Positions 34,265 to 41,902 of a stretch of DNA of 64,000 bases are shown here, in pieces. The translations under genes were made by a program, and so were the position numbers. A model generated the notes under the pieces. The model was not told the origin of the DNA, searched no databases, and worked only from the letters and a program-made list of their open reading frames with translations. Source of the stretch: Candidatus Saccharimonadota bacterium (GTDB lineage: Bacteria > Patescibacteriota > Saccharimonadia > Saccharimonadales > Saccharimonadaceae); the NCBI GenBank assembly GCA_017460105.1, contig JAFUBS010000001.1, positions 1 through 64,000 on the forward strand, given 5' to 3'. Every line of letters begins with the position of its first letter. The first letter of the stretch is position 1.

Positions 34265-35197
34265 TTAGCCGCGGCGAAGAAGGCGATTAATCTTGCGAAG
34301 TACGTTATAGAGATAGTATTTTGGCTTGTTGATAACAATGTCATAAGTACCAGCGTATTGGCGTTCGTAGCCAGCAAATGTCTTTTTGAAGGCAGTAAAG
34401 CCTTTCCAAGGATGGTCTTTTGGCGCGTTATCGGGAGCGATTCCCCAGAAATCAAAGATTTTAAGGCCTTTTTCTTTGGCATCTAGAATGAGCTGAATCG
34501 TGAGAATTCCGGTAGCATGAAGTTTGCGACCAGTGTCATTCTGAGCACCCTGAAGATTATAGCGTGTGGTTTTATCGTCAAATACTAAGCCTGCGGCGAC
34601 TACTTCTTCCCTGTTAGTGTCAGGATTTTGATATTTTGCGCGATAGATGGTCGCGAAATCTTGCTTTGCTTCAGTTTTTAAATATTCTTCGGAAAATGTA
34701 TTGATTCCCTTTTCCTTAGCAAGAGCGTTCTGAAGTTCTATTAAGTATTTAATATCGTCAGCATTGCGACTTTTAGTAACCGTAATACCATTCTTTTCGG
34801 CATTACGATAGTAACGTAGGAGGCGCGAAGGCAATTTGTTCTTTAAATCTTCTTCCGTTCCCTTTAGGTCTAGAACCCAAGTCTCTTTAGGATTTAAATC
34901 TGTAGATTTGATTGGTTTTATAGGCAAGTCATTAATATAATCGAGAGATTGAGGTTCAATTCTGATAAATAGAGAATTCGTCCGTTTGGCTAGTTTGATT
35001 AGAGAGTTGTAAGATGGTTTAATTCCCTGCTTATCGCCTACAATTGGGCCGTATGGTAAGTATAAGTAATTACCTACTGGGGTAGATTTTTTAATTGCAA
35101 GATAATGGTAGTTATTTCCTTCTTCCAAAAAAGATTCTTCCTTAAGATCTTGTTGAAGCTTATGCCATTCCCTAGATTGAGTGATCGGTATATTCAT
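34265..35197 (-). CDS. FemAB-family peptidoglycan bridge ligase, second gene
   Basis: About 310 residues, the same fold as the preceding gene but divergent in sequence. Family features: 'YLPYGPIVGD', 'LPSRLLRYYRNAEKNGITVTKSRN', 'YNLQGAQNDTGRKLHATGILTIQLILDAKEKGLKIFDFWGIAP' and 'GFTAFKKTFAGYERQYAGTYDIVINKPKYYLYN' (key FKK.FGG-like). Having two suggests two successive bridge residues or two donors (inference). Start is ATG 35197, seven bases after TATAAT at 35205-35210 (minus strand), not 35224. Confidence 0.83.
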   Translation of the reverse strand: MNIPITQSREWHKLQQDLKEESFLEEGNNYHYLAIKKSTPVGNYLYLPYGPIVGDKQGIKPSYNSLIKLAKRTNSLFIRIEPQSLDYINDLPIKPIKSTDLNPKETWVLDLKGTEEDLKNKLPSRLLRYYRNAEKNGITVTKSRNADDIKYLIELQNALAKEKGINTFSEEYLKTEAKQDFATIYRAKYQNPDTNREEVVAAGLVFDDKTTRYNLQGAQNDTGRKLHATGILTIQLILDAKEKGLKIFDFWGIAPDNAPKDHPWKGFTAFKKTFAGYERQYAGTYDIVINKPKYYLYNVLRKINRLLRRG

Positions 35198-35597
35198 AAT
35201 TTTCATTATAACACACAAAATCATCCGTATTTAACCATATAGACACGTGCTTAGAGTTGACAGCTTAACCGTTTTATTTTATGCGTAAGCAAAATCACCG
35301 GCTTAGCTGCTCTTAGTCGGTCTAAAACAAATTGTGATTTTCGCAAAGCCGGGGGCAATAAATGTTCCGTGTCCAATTCATCGCTCTGCGTAGCCCGCGG
35401 CGCCTCCCAGCTGGCGGTTGCCAGTGGTTACTTTGATTTTAGCGCAAGCGGGATTCTTTGTCAAGACTGGTTGCTAGGCGAAGTGGTTGCTAGTTAGCAG
35501 GGAATCAGAAAGATTTCGCTAATGCTTTTTGTGGAAAAGATGGGGAATTAGTTGTGCAAAAATTTTTCTAGCCGCTGATTTCTGCTACAATGGAGGT
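35198..35597. other. 400-base gene-free region with secondary structure
   Basis: No gene is seen. AAAATCAC (35290-35297) can pair with GTGATTTT (35334-35341), and CCGGCTT just after the first can pair with AAAGCCGG (35345-35352). These two pairings interleave in the order of a pseudoknot. ACACG (35242-) and CGTGT (35368-) could close the whole. Further on are CTGGC-GGTT-GCCAG and two copies of TGGTTGCTAG (about 35468 and 35484). The promoters of the flanking genes take up both ends. Confidence 0.4.
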
Positions 35598-35804
35598 ATG
35601 GCTTATATCAGAAAATTCAAGACTACCTCAGGTGCGACTGGAGTGCAAGTATGTTACAAGGAGGGGGAACGAGTAGTCAAAACAGTCCACGTGGGCTCAG
35701 CATCGTCAGAGGCCGCGCTCGAAAAGCTGCTAAAGAAAGCGCGGGGAATCATCGATGCAGGGAAGACCCCGCTATTTGATCTGAATCGTTTCAATAAAAA
35801 ATAG
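35598..35804 (+). pseudogene. remnant of an IS1634/IS4-like transposase (N-terminal piece)
   Basis: A 68-residue ORF whose sequence (MAYIRKFKTTSGATGVQV, VVKTVHVGSASSEAALEKLL) matches the N-terminal segment of IS1634-group DDE transposases, which start MAYIRKvkTaSGATAVQi...H.GSA...EL..LL. A full enzyme has ~500 residues; this stops after 68 and no catalytic domain follows. It has an extended -10 (TGCTACAAT) ending six bases before the ATG and a terminator after the stop, so it may still be expressed. It could have been kept as a DNA-binding fragment. Confidence 0.7.
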
Positions 35805-35823
35805 CCCCGACAAATGTCGGGGC
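35804..35823. terminator. bidirectional terminator
   Basis: GCCCCGAC-AAAT-GTCGGGGC perfect stem between convergent genes, with a run of A before it. Confidence 0.8.
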
Positions 35824-35842
35824 CGGCGAAAAGGAGAGAAGA

Positions 35843-36124
35843 TTAGGGGGAAGATTCTCTTGAAAAAAGTACGTGAAGGATTGCCGAATCGTATTTTTTG
35901 ATTTCGTAGATTATGAATGCCTTGTCGGCGTTATCTTCTAATTCTTCGGCAAGTGCTCGGCAAACGCATAACTCGCGGTTAAGCGTGTAAAGAATTTCCT
36001 TTTTCTTCAGGGATGAAAATTTTTCGTTCTGAGCGGCCGTGTTTTTGATTGTTTCGATAAAACTAGCCTTGACGTGCCTAATTTTCTCTTCAATTTCGTG
36101 CAACGTGCTCGCATGCTGTGTCAT
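35843..36124 (-). CDS. small helical protein of unknown function
   Basis: A 93-residue, mostly helical charged protein with no signal peptide or membrane segment and one CxC pair (CVC around residues 52-54). No family was recognised. It has a good start: GGAGGTG ribosome site 5-6 bases upstream and a TATAAT box ~35 bases upstream. It stands alone between two terminators. Confidence 0.55.
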   Translation of the reverse strand: MTQHASTLHEIEEKIRHVKASFIETIKNTAAQNEKFSSLKKKEILYTLNRELCVCRALAEELEDNADKAFIIYEIKKYDSAILHVLFSRESSP

Positions 36125-36182
36125 ATCGCACCTCCATAGCGCTTATTCTATTATATCATTATATTTTACAAAAAGCAAGAAA

Positions 36183-36199
36183 ATCCCCCTTACGGGGAT
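36183..36199 (-). terminator. terminator after the valS operon
   Basis: ATCCCC-GTAA-GGGGGAT followed by TTTTC on the minus strand. Confidence 0.7.
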
Positions 36200-36242
36200 G
36201 GGTGATTAATGATAGTTTTTATGGATTTAGTAAGGTTTTGTA

Positions 36243-37169
36243 CTATTTGAAGAGTTTGCGCTCTAGAGAGAGTTGGTCGACGAAGTCGGTGATGACTTTA
36301 ATATCAGAGGCTACTTTGGCAAGTTCGGCTTGTTCGTCAATCGGATGGCTCGGTTTTGGTGGCTCGAAGGAATCTTTACCGTTATCGAGTAAAATAAACA
36401 GCTTGTTATCGATGAAGCCGAACAATAATTTGTTTTTGTAGTGCTCAGAAATATCTATCATACGCGACATCATTTTGGGATCTAATAGATAGAATGTCTC
36501 AAAGCCGTCTTCACCGTAAGTCTTGAAGACGTGATCAAACTCGTTGGATTCGGTGGACATTTTGGTCATTTTGCGTTGAGTAGTCTTATCTTTGCCTGGA
36601 ACACGATAGGCACGAAACTTGCGGCCAACTAGTTCGAGCTTAAAACTGAATTTTTTGGGAAATTCAAAAATCATAGCGCGACCCCTAAAAATGGTAACAT
36701 AGTGTGTGTCGCCATCAGAGTCGGTATATTCCGTCTGAATATGGACGTCGGCCTGAGCAAAAGCAGTATTTTTGTAATTGCCAGAGGTGAAATCATTGGA
36801 ATCATATATATCGCCAGTGTTGACCATGCCAGTATCCGAGAGAACCTGGCGTGCTAAACCTTTTTCGTGAGAATAAGAGAGATTGGAAAAAACTTGAGCG
36901 AGGTTACGTTCGATAAAATAGGCTTTGTAGGCGTGGCGATAGTTCGTGGCCTCTTTGCGAGTGGCAAAAGAAGTAATGATAGCACCGATTCCGCCGATAA
37001 AGATGAAAGAGAAGAGCAGGGTAATTATTATTCCGATGCCGCTGCCGGAACCACTGATAAGAAGTATAATTACTGACAGCACGACAGTGACAATAAAGGT
37101 AATAAGATAACCGTTGCGAAGTTTTTCGTAATATGTTTGGCGGGCAGTTTCGACGTCCTTAAACTCCAT
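36243..37169 (-). CDS. DUF3137-type membrane protein
   Basis: A 308-residue protein. Two membrane helices (about residues 20-43 and 45-68) are followed by a soluble domain with 'GDIYDSNDFTSGNYKNTAFAQADVHIQTEY' (GxY..V.F..ADV pattern), 'FRGRAMIFEFPKKF' and 'NKLFILLDNGKDSFEP', which match the DUF3137 family. Function unknown. Its start codon overlaps the valS stop by one base (TAATG), so translation is coupled to valS. Confidence 0.72.
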   Translation of the reverse strand: MEFKDVETARQTYYEKLRNGYLITFIVTVVLSVIILLISGSGSGIGIIITLLFSFIFIGGIGAIITSFATRKEATNYRHAYKAYFIERNLAQVFSNLSYSHEKGLARQVLSDTGMVNTGDIYDSNDFTSGNYKNTAFAQADVHIQTEYTDSDGDTHYVTIFRGRAMIFEFPKKFSFKLELVGRKFRAYRVPGKDKTTQRKMTKMSTESNEFDHVFKTYGEDGFETFYLLDPKMMSRMIDISEHYKNKLLFGFIDNKLFILLDNGKDSFEPPKPSHPIDEQAELAKVASDIKVITDFVDQLSLERKLFK

Positions 37170-40021
37170 TAAATCAACTCCAATTGGTTTTTAAGGCGTG
37201 CAATGAGACCTTCTTTTTCTTTAATAGCATCGCGAGTCTCTTTGACGAGATGGGCCGGGGCCTTGTCTACATAATTTGGATTCAACATACGAGCATTGAG
37301 GGAATCAAGTTCGCGGCCGACAGCGAGGATTTTCTCGGTGAGGGAATCACGGTACTCGGCAACGACCTTCTCTGGAGCATCTAGGTAGAGCTCGTGGTTA
37401 GCTAGAGCGACACGGAGGCCTCTAGGAGCACCATTAAGTGGATTAATCGTTGAGACTTTAGCCAGAGTACGAATCAAAAGGGAATTATCTTCCACTAGGC
37501 TGTCATTATCATACATGAGTGCATATTTTTTCGCGTTATTAGTGCCTGGAAGGGCCTGCAGGGTGCCTCTGACCTCGGACACGATACCGATTAAGCTTTC
37601 AAAGTTCTGGGCGCTTATCGGGTCAAATTTGAGCTCCTGCGGCCATTTCTGAGTAATAATAAAGCCTTCGGTCCAACTGAGATTTTGCCAAATTGCTTCA
37701 GTAACGAATGGTGCAAATGGGTGAATCACGATAAGAAGAGCCTCCAAAGTAGTCTTCAGTAATGGTACATTGCGATAAATTTTCTGACTCTCCAAGAACC
37801 AGTCGGCATACTTGTCCCAGATAGTCTGGTATAAAGTCTCAATAGCCTCAGAGAAGCGATAATTCTTCATGGATTGCTCGACTTGCTTCAAGCAATCGTT
37901 AATCTCGCGGCAAATCCAGTCTTCGCCCATGTTGTTGGTTGTATAGGCAACTGGAATGTCTTTTTCGGGGCTAGAAGCGGACGCAGCGTGTCCTTCGGAC
38001 CCAGCTCCCAAGCCGCCTCTAGCCAAGTCTTCATGGTCCGTAGAACACATTGCGTCCGCTTCTGGCCCGCCACCTTCACCCTCGTCTTCGTCGACGATGG
38101 ATTGGATGAGACGGGAGATGTTCCAGAGCTTATTGCAGAGATTGCGGCCGGAAATGACTGAGTTCTCAGAGAAGGCTTGATTCATACCAGCGGAGCGGCC
38201 CCTAATAATGCCAAGACGGAAGGCGTCTGAGCCATATTTCGTAACCAGGTCCATTGGATTAATGACGTTACCTTTAGATTTGGACATTTTTTTGCCATGG
38301 GCGTCAAGCACCATGCCGTGAAGGTATACTTCTCTAAATGGCACTTCGCCAGTAACATAGAGCCCCATCATAATCATGCGGGCGACCCAAGCAAAGAGTA
38401 GGTCGGCACCTGTCTCCATAACATTCAATGGGTAGTACGGATTATAATTCTCTTCGGTCCAGTTAGTACAAACGATTGGCCAGTGACCAGAGGAGAACCA
38501 GGTATCAAAAGTATCTTCATCACGAACATACTTGACGCCACCTTTTTCGATTTCTTTGAGATTGGTGCGACGGTCAAAAATCCAGTCTGGCTCGTCGGTA
38601 GCTTCCTCGGTGACTTTCTTGAACATCGGGATAGCAATGCCCCATGGGATTTGACGAGAAATGTTCCAATCTTTGAGATTTTTGAGATAATTGATGAGAA
38701 CTTTTTGCTTGTTCTCGGGATGGAATTTGATTTCGTTATTCTCGAGGTGTTCTATAGCGGTCTTAGCGAGTTTCTCGACATCTACAAACCATTGCTCTTT
38801 TAACATCGGTTCGATTACGGTACCACATTTGTAGCAGTGCGCAACGGAGTGATTGATAGATTTCTCACCTTTTAGCAAGCCTTGTTCTTTCAAATCCTTC
38901 AAAACTTGTTTGCGGCACTCCATAGTAGTGAGGCCGAGATATTTCTCTGGAACGTTAATCATGTGACCATCTTCGGAAATTACCTGGATACGTGGGAGAT
39001 TATGGCGCTCACCAACCTCAAAGTCGTCAAAGTCGTGAGCTGGAGTAATCTTGACCGCACCGGTCCCATACTCTGGGTCGGCGTGCTCGTCGGCTATAAT
39101 AGGGATGTCGCGGTCGGTGAGTGGAAGGTGGACAGTCTTACCAATCAATCCCTTATAGCGTTCGTCCTCTGCATTCACAGCAACAGCGACATCACCAAAT
39201 AGGGTTTCTGGGCGAGTGGTACTAACCACAATAGAGACGCTATTTTGCAACTCCTTCAACCCCGTTCGCTCACGCCCGCCGTCGTGGGGTTCGCTCTCTT
39301 CGCTCGCCTCGTAAGGCTCGCGGGACACGGTTTCAGGAGTTACAAAGCTAGCGTCTTTAGTTAACTTGTACTCGATCTCCCAGAGGGTGCCTTTTTCGTC
39401 TTGGTGCTCCACTTCGATGTCGGCGAAGGCGGTCTGATGCTTTGGACAATAGTTAACGAGTTTTTCGCCACGATAAATCATGCCGTCATTCCACATTTTT
39501 TCGAATGTAGTATAGACCCGATCTATGACGTTTTCGTCGAGAGTGAACGTTAGGTCATCCCAGGAGCAGGAGGCACCAAGAGCACGAAGCTGCAGTTCCA
39601 TGTTGCCACGCTGCTCGGCAACAAAGTCCCAGACACGAGCATAAAGTTCGTTGCGGTCGAATTCGAAACGGGTGTGACCTTTGGCCTCGAGATTTCGTTC
39701 ATAGACCACCCAAGTTTCAAAGCCGGCATGGTCAGCACCTGGGATATACCAGGTGGATTTACCCCTCAAGCGATAGTAACGAGTAAGGGAGTCTTCGAGG
39801 GCGATAGTAAGGCCGTGGCCGATATGCAAGTTACCGTTAGCGTTCGGCGGCGGCATGACGATACTATAACAAGGTGAGCTATCTTCACGGTCGTCGTGGC
39901 CGTCACTGTTGTTGTCGGTAGGGAAGATGGAAATTGTGGGCTTGAAGACGCCGGCAGCTTCCCATGCTGCATAAATATCTGATTCAAAATCCCCCGGTTC
40001 ATAGCTGCTAGAAAATTTCAT
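37169..40021 (-). CDS. valS: valyl-tRNA synthetase with two in-frame palindromic insertions
   Basis: A 950-residue class Ia synthetase that charges tRNA-Val. It has the HIGH motif at residues 66-69 (NLHIGHG), the editing domain with 'VVSTTRPETLFGDVAVAV', KMSKS near residue 577 (GKKMSKSKGN), the anticodon-binding domain, and a C-terminal coiled-coil ('EKILAVGRELDSLNARMLN'). Two stretches are foreign: residues ~222-262 in the editing domain before 'IVVSTTRPET' (element E), and ~653-682 between 'NKLWNISRLIQSIV' and 'DWICREIND' (element B). Both are loop sites in ValRS. The gene has a leader with AGAGGA and a TATAAT box near 40065. Confidence 0.95.
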   Translation of the reverse strand: MKFSSSYEPGDFESDIYAAWEAAGVFKPTISIFPTDNNSDGHDDREDSSPCYSIVMPPPNANGNLHIGHGLTIALEDSLTRYYRLRGKSTWYIPGADHAGFETWVVYERNLEAKGHTRFEFDRNELYARVWDFVAEQRGNMELQLRALGASCSWDDLTFTLDENVIDRVYTTFEKMWNDGMIYRGEKLVNYCPKHQTAFADIEVEHQDEKGTLWEIEYKLTKDASFVTPETVSREPYEASEESEPHDGGRERTGLKELQNSVSIVVSTTRPETLFGDVAVAVNAEDERYKGLIGKTVHLPLTDRDIPIIADEHADPEYGTGAVKITPAHDFDDFEVGERHNLPRIQVISEDGHMINVPEKYLGLTTMECRKQVLKDLKEQGLLKGEKSINHSVAHCYKCGTVIEPMLKEQWFVDVEKLAKTAIEHLENNEIKFHPENKQKVLINYLKNLKDWNISRQIPWGIAIPMFKKVTEEATDEPDWIFDRRTNLKEIEKGGVKYVRDEDTFDTWFSSGHWPIVCTNWTEENYNPYYPLNVMETGADLLFAWVARMIMMGLYVTGEVPFREVYLHGMVLDAHGKKMSKSKGNVINPMDLVTKYGSDAFRLGIIRGRSAGMNQAFSENSVISGRNLCNKLWNISRLIQSIVDEDEGEGGGPEADAMCSTDHEDLARGGLGAGSEGHAASASSPEKDIPVAYTTNNMGEDWICREINDCLKQVEQSMKNYRFSEAIETLYQTIWDKYADWFLESQKIYRNVPLLKTTLEALLIVIHPFAPFVTEAIWQNLSWTEGFIITQKWPQELKFDPISAQNFESLIGIVSEVRGTLQALPGTNNAKKYALMYDNDSLVEDNSLLIRTLAKVSTINPLNGAPRGLRVALANHELYLDAPEKVVAEYRDSLTEKILAVGRELDSLNARMLNPNYVDKAPAHLVKETRDAIKEKEGLIARLKNQLELI
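37974..38062 (+). repeat. palindromic element B, inside valS
   Basis: Arms GAAGCGGACGCA (37974-37985) and TGCGTCCGCTTC (38051-38062), perfect 12 bp. The core matches element A in tsaD. The inner pair is GTGT (37988-37991) with ACAC (38045-38048), where A has GTGC/GCAC. The element lies in the opposite orientation relative to its gene compared with A, yet is in frame in both. Its plus-strand reading gives ACPSDPAPKP...AKSSWSVEHIA, close to the peptide of element A. Confidence 0.9.
39236..39355. repeat. palindromic element E, inside valS
   Basis: Arms GACGCTATTTTGCAACTCCT (39236-39255) and the imperfect complement at 39335-39355. Inside are AACCCC...GGGGTT and CGCTCGCC-TCGTAA-GGCTCGCG hairpins. 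120 bp, in frame. The core is not clearly the same as A/B or C/F. Confidence 0.85.
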
Positions 40022-40096
40022 TTTTCGTTTCGTCCTCTTACCCTATTATTAAATAATATTATACTACTTTTTTGGGACAAAAGGAAGCGATAATGG

Positions 40097-40477
40097 CTAT
40101 TCGTGATATTCAAGTTTAGTGCGAATCTCTTCGAATTCTTCTGGGGTAAGTTCTAGAGTACGGCCGTGTTGCCACTCTGGATCAAGCGGCATTAAGTGCA
40201 CGTGAGCATGCGGGACGTCGGTGCCGACTACCTTCCAGAGGATGCGAGCGCCGAGTTGTTTTTCTAGGTGACGCGAGAGTTTTTTAACAGTGTTCATGAG
40301 AGCTAAATAATCTTCGTCTGGAAGTTCGTAGATTTTATCTACTTCGTTTTTGGGGATGACGAGAGTGTGGCCCTTGGACTCTGGATGAATATCCAGGAAG
40401 GCAATAGTCTTGTCGTCTTCATAGATTTTGTAACTTGGAATTTCACCATTGATGATTTTGGTAAAAATACTACTCAT
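40097..40477 (-). CDS. HIT-family nucleotide hydrolase
   Basis: A 126-residue HIT protein (HINT/Hit group). It has 'IFTKIINGEIPSYKIYEDD', 'AFLDIHPESKGHTLVIPK', and the active-site HAHVHLMP motif at about residues 90-97. It hydrolyses nucleoside phosphoramidates or dinucleoside polyphosphates; the substrate is unknown. It overlaps the PAP2 gene by 8 bases, with an AAAGGAG site inside that gene. Confidence 0.92.
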   Translation of the reverse strand: MSSIFTKIINGEIPSYKIYEDDKTIAFLDIHPESKGHTLVIPKNEVDKIYELPDEDYLALMNTVKKLSRHLEKQLGARILWKVVGTDVPHAHVHLMPLDPEWQHGRTLELTPEEFEEIRTKLEYHE

Positions 40478-40961
40478 TTTGCTCCTTTTTGGTGGTTAAT
40501 TTGACTATCACGAAATAAATAACGGCGAAGATGAGCGCAAAGACCGCGCCAGCAATTACGTCAGAGAGCCAGTGCATATCAGAGAGGACCCGGCCGGCTG
40601 CGGTGACGGCGAAGAGCGCTAGCATGACGATATCTATGACAGCGCAAGCGAACTTGGACTTGATAAAGCGCGGCAAAGCAATGGCAGTGATCATAAAAAT
40701 CGTTCCTACGACCATAGTGTGGGTAGAAGGGAAGGACGGCTCGCCGGAGCCATTGGGGCGAGTATTAAGAACTAGAAATTTATCAAAGACAATATAGACG
40801 ATAGCCATCAGCGCGAGGGGAATTGGCATAAAGAGGAGAGACTTATCTACCTTTTTTAGAGATTTGCGACGAATCCACTGACATAGACCCAGCAGAGCAA
40901 ACATGCCGACGATAGCGAAACTAGCGTAGAGAATAATATCTGTGGCTTTGTCCCAATCCAT
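40470..40961 (-). CDS. PAP2-family membrane phosphatase
   Basis: About 163 residues with five or six membrane helices. The phosphatase motifs are 'NTRPNGSGEPSFPSTHT' (first two, with the PS..H histidine) and 'GRVLSDMHWLSDVIAG' (third, R.....H...D). It may dephosphorylate undecaprenyl pyrophosphate (BacA-independent carrier recycling) or phosphatidate. The upstream in-frame ATG at 41060 lies in tRNA-Arg; ATG 40961 lies six bases after TATAAT. Forms an operon with the HIT gene. Confidence 0.85.
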   Translation of the reverse strand: MDWDKATDIILYASFAIVGMFALLGLCQWIRRKSLKKVDKSLLFMPIPLALMAIVYIVFDKFLVLNTRPNGSGEPSFPSTHTMVVGTIFMITAIALPRFIKSKFACAVIDIVMLALFAVTAAGRVLSDMHWLSDVIAGAVFALIFAVIYFVIVKLTTKKEQNE

Positions 40962-40977
40962 AGTTTTATTATAGCAC

Positions 40978-40999
40978 AAAAAATGACCCTTCCAGGGTC
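40978..40999 (-). terminator. terminator after tRNA-Arg (GCG)
   Basis: GACCC-TGGAA-GGGTC followed by ATTTTTT on the minus strand. Confidence 0.75.
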
Positions 41000-41011
41000 T
41001 TCTTCTGATTC

Positions 41012-41088
41012 TGGTACGCCCGACAGGATTTGAACCTACGACCTTTTGCTCCGCAAGCAAACGCTCTATCCAGCTGAGCTACGGGCGC
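41012..41088 (-). tRNA. tRNA-Arg (anticodon GCG)
   Basis: Cloverleaf on the minus strand: acceptor GCGCCCG/CGGGCGT, D-arm GCTC/GAGC, anticodon stem TTTGC/GCAAA with loop TTGCGGA, T-arm GTAGG-TTCAAAT-CCTGT, encoded CCA. GCG replaces the usual bacterial ACG (inosine) anticodon for CGN codons. Confidence 0.93.
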
Positions 41089-41217
41089 ACGACTAATTGT
41101 ATGGGCTACCGTTTAGCCTTTAGGGCTATCTGGTAGAAATGTGGATGTAATATATTAATTATGACATCCACCTAGAAATTAAATGAGCATCACTACAAGA
41201 GTGACGGTACTATTATA
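41089..41217 (-). promoter_or_regulatory. promoter and structured 5' region of tRNA-Arg
   Basis: A TATAAT box (41212-41217, minus strand) lies ~120 bases upstream of the tRNA. Between them are three hairpins: TCACT...AGTGA, GTGGATGT...ACATCCAC (41141-41171) and CTACC...AGCC-TAAA-GGCT...GGTAG. It is either a long precursor leader or a separate small RNA. Confidence 0.4.
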
Positions 41218-41292
41218 ACATATTTTTGGAAAAACTGGGAGAGATTTTAGAGGAAATTGAAAAATAGGGAAGCGTGTGATAAAATAAGAGAC

Positions 41293-41382
41293 GGAAGCGT
41301 GGCCGAGTGGTTGAAGGCGCACGACTCGAAATCGTGTGGGCTGGCAACAGTCTCGGAGGTTCGAATCCTCTCGCTTCCGCCA
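41293..41382 (+). tRNA. tRNA-Ser (anticodon CGA)
   Basis: Class II tRNA with acceptor GGAAGCG/CGCTTCC, anticodon loop CTCGAAA, a long variable arm (GTGGGCTGGCAACAGTCTC), T-arm GGAGG-TTCGAAT-CCTCT and encoded CCA. Confidence 0.94.
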
Positions 41383-41426
41383 AGTAGGGAGCCGTCAGAA
41401 AGGCGAAGCTTTTCTAGGGATACGAA

Positions 41427-41470
41427 AAGAATAAAAAATACTAGAGCTTGCTCTAGTATTTTTTATTCTT
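41427..41470. terminator. bidirectional terminator after tRNA-Ser
   Basis: Perfect ~21-base stem with A-run and T-run flanks (AATACTAGAGC / GCTCTAGTATT at the core). Confidence 0.85.
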
Positions 41471-41626
41471 TGAAGTAGACCGTAAAAACGTAGTTTTTGA
41501 TGATTTGAATATGAGTGCTCTGAAGCATGATGGATCATTATCCTCTCGTTTCTGACGGCGTTTATTTGGGTGCCTTGAAGCGAGATGGCTCCATAGTCTC
41601 TCGCTTCCGCCAGGAGATATAAGCGA

Positions 41627-41667
41627 AAACCCCGCGGGAAGAACATACTGCTCTGTGCGGGGTTTTC
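41627..41667 (+). terminator. terminator-like hairpin
   Basis: AAAACCCCGC ... GCGGGGTTTT, 10-base stem, 21-base loop, ending in T-run. Confidence 0.65.
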
Positions 41668-41803
41668 TATGTTTATAATCGTATCAAACTAAGGCTTTGA
41701 TGTCAAAGCCTCCTTAATTCGGTGTTCAATAATATTCGCGTTGTAGATATTTTTAGCATATGTGTCACGTTATTTCAACCCCCTAGGCACTTACCAGAAA
41801 AAT

Positions 41804-41840
41804 AAAACATCACCCAGCCTGAAAGGCTGGGTGATGTTTT
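41804..41840. terminator. bidirectional terminator after the surface protein gene
   Basis: Perfect 16-base stem AACATCACCCAGCC / GGCTGGGTGATGTT with loop TGAAA and T-run on both strands. Confidence 0.92.
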
Positions 41841-41902
41841 AGGAATGAAGCGTAAGAACGGGGAGGGGTAAGGGAACCACTCAAGTAACCAACTAATAGC
41901 CA

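Larger units (their letters stand above)
41383..41902. other. 520-base gene-free region with tRNA-Ser-like repeats and three terminators
   Basis: No gene is seen. Two degenerate ~48-base tandem units (about 41509-41560 and 41567-41615) share GTGC..TGAAGC..GATGG.TC..TA..TCTCG. The second ends in CTCTCGCTTCCGCCA, an exact copy of the tRNA-Ser 3' end. GCCGTCAGAAA (41391-) and TTTCTGACGGC (41550-) form an 11-base inverted repeat. Strong hairpins are listed separately. Confidence 0.6.

Noticed and set aside
37874-38180. Small plus-strand frames over palindromic element B resembling the tsaD insert
   Set aside because: They reflect the shared repeat sequence, not genes; useful only as proof of similarity between the elements.
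40962-41060. N-terminal extension of the PAP2 phosphatase
   Set aside because: It is read from tRNA-Arg and its terminator; a TATAAT box and ATG lie just inside.
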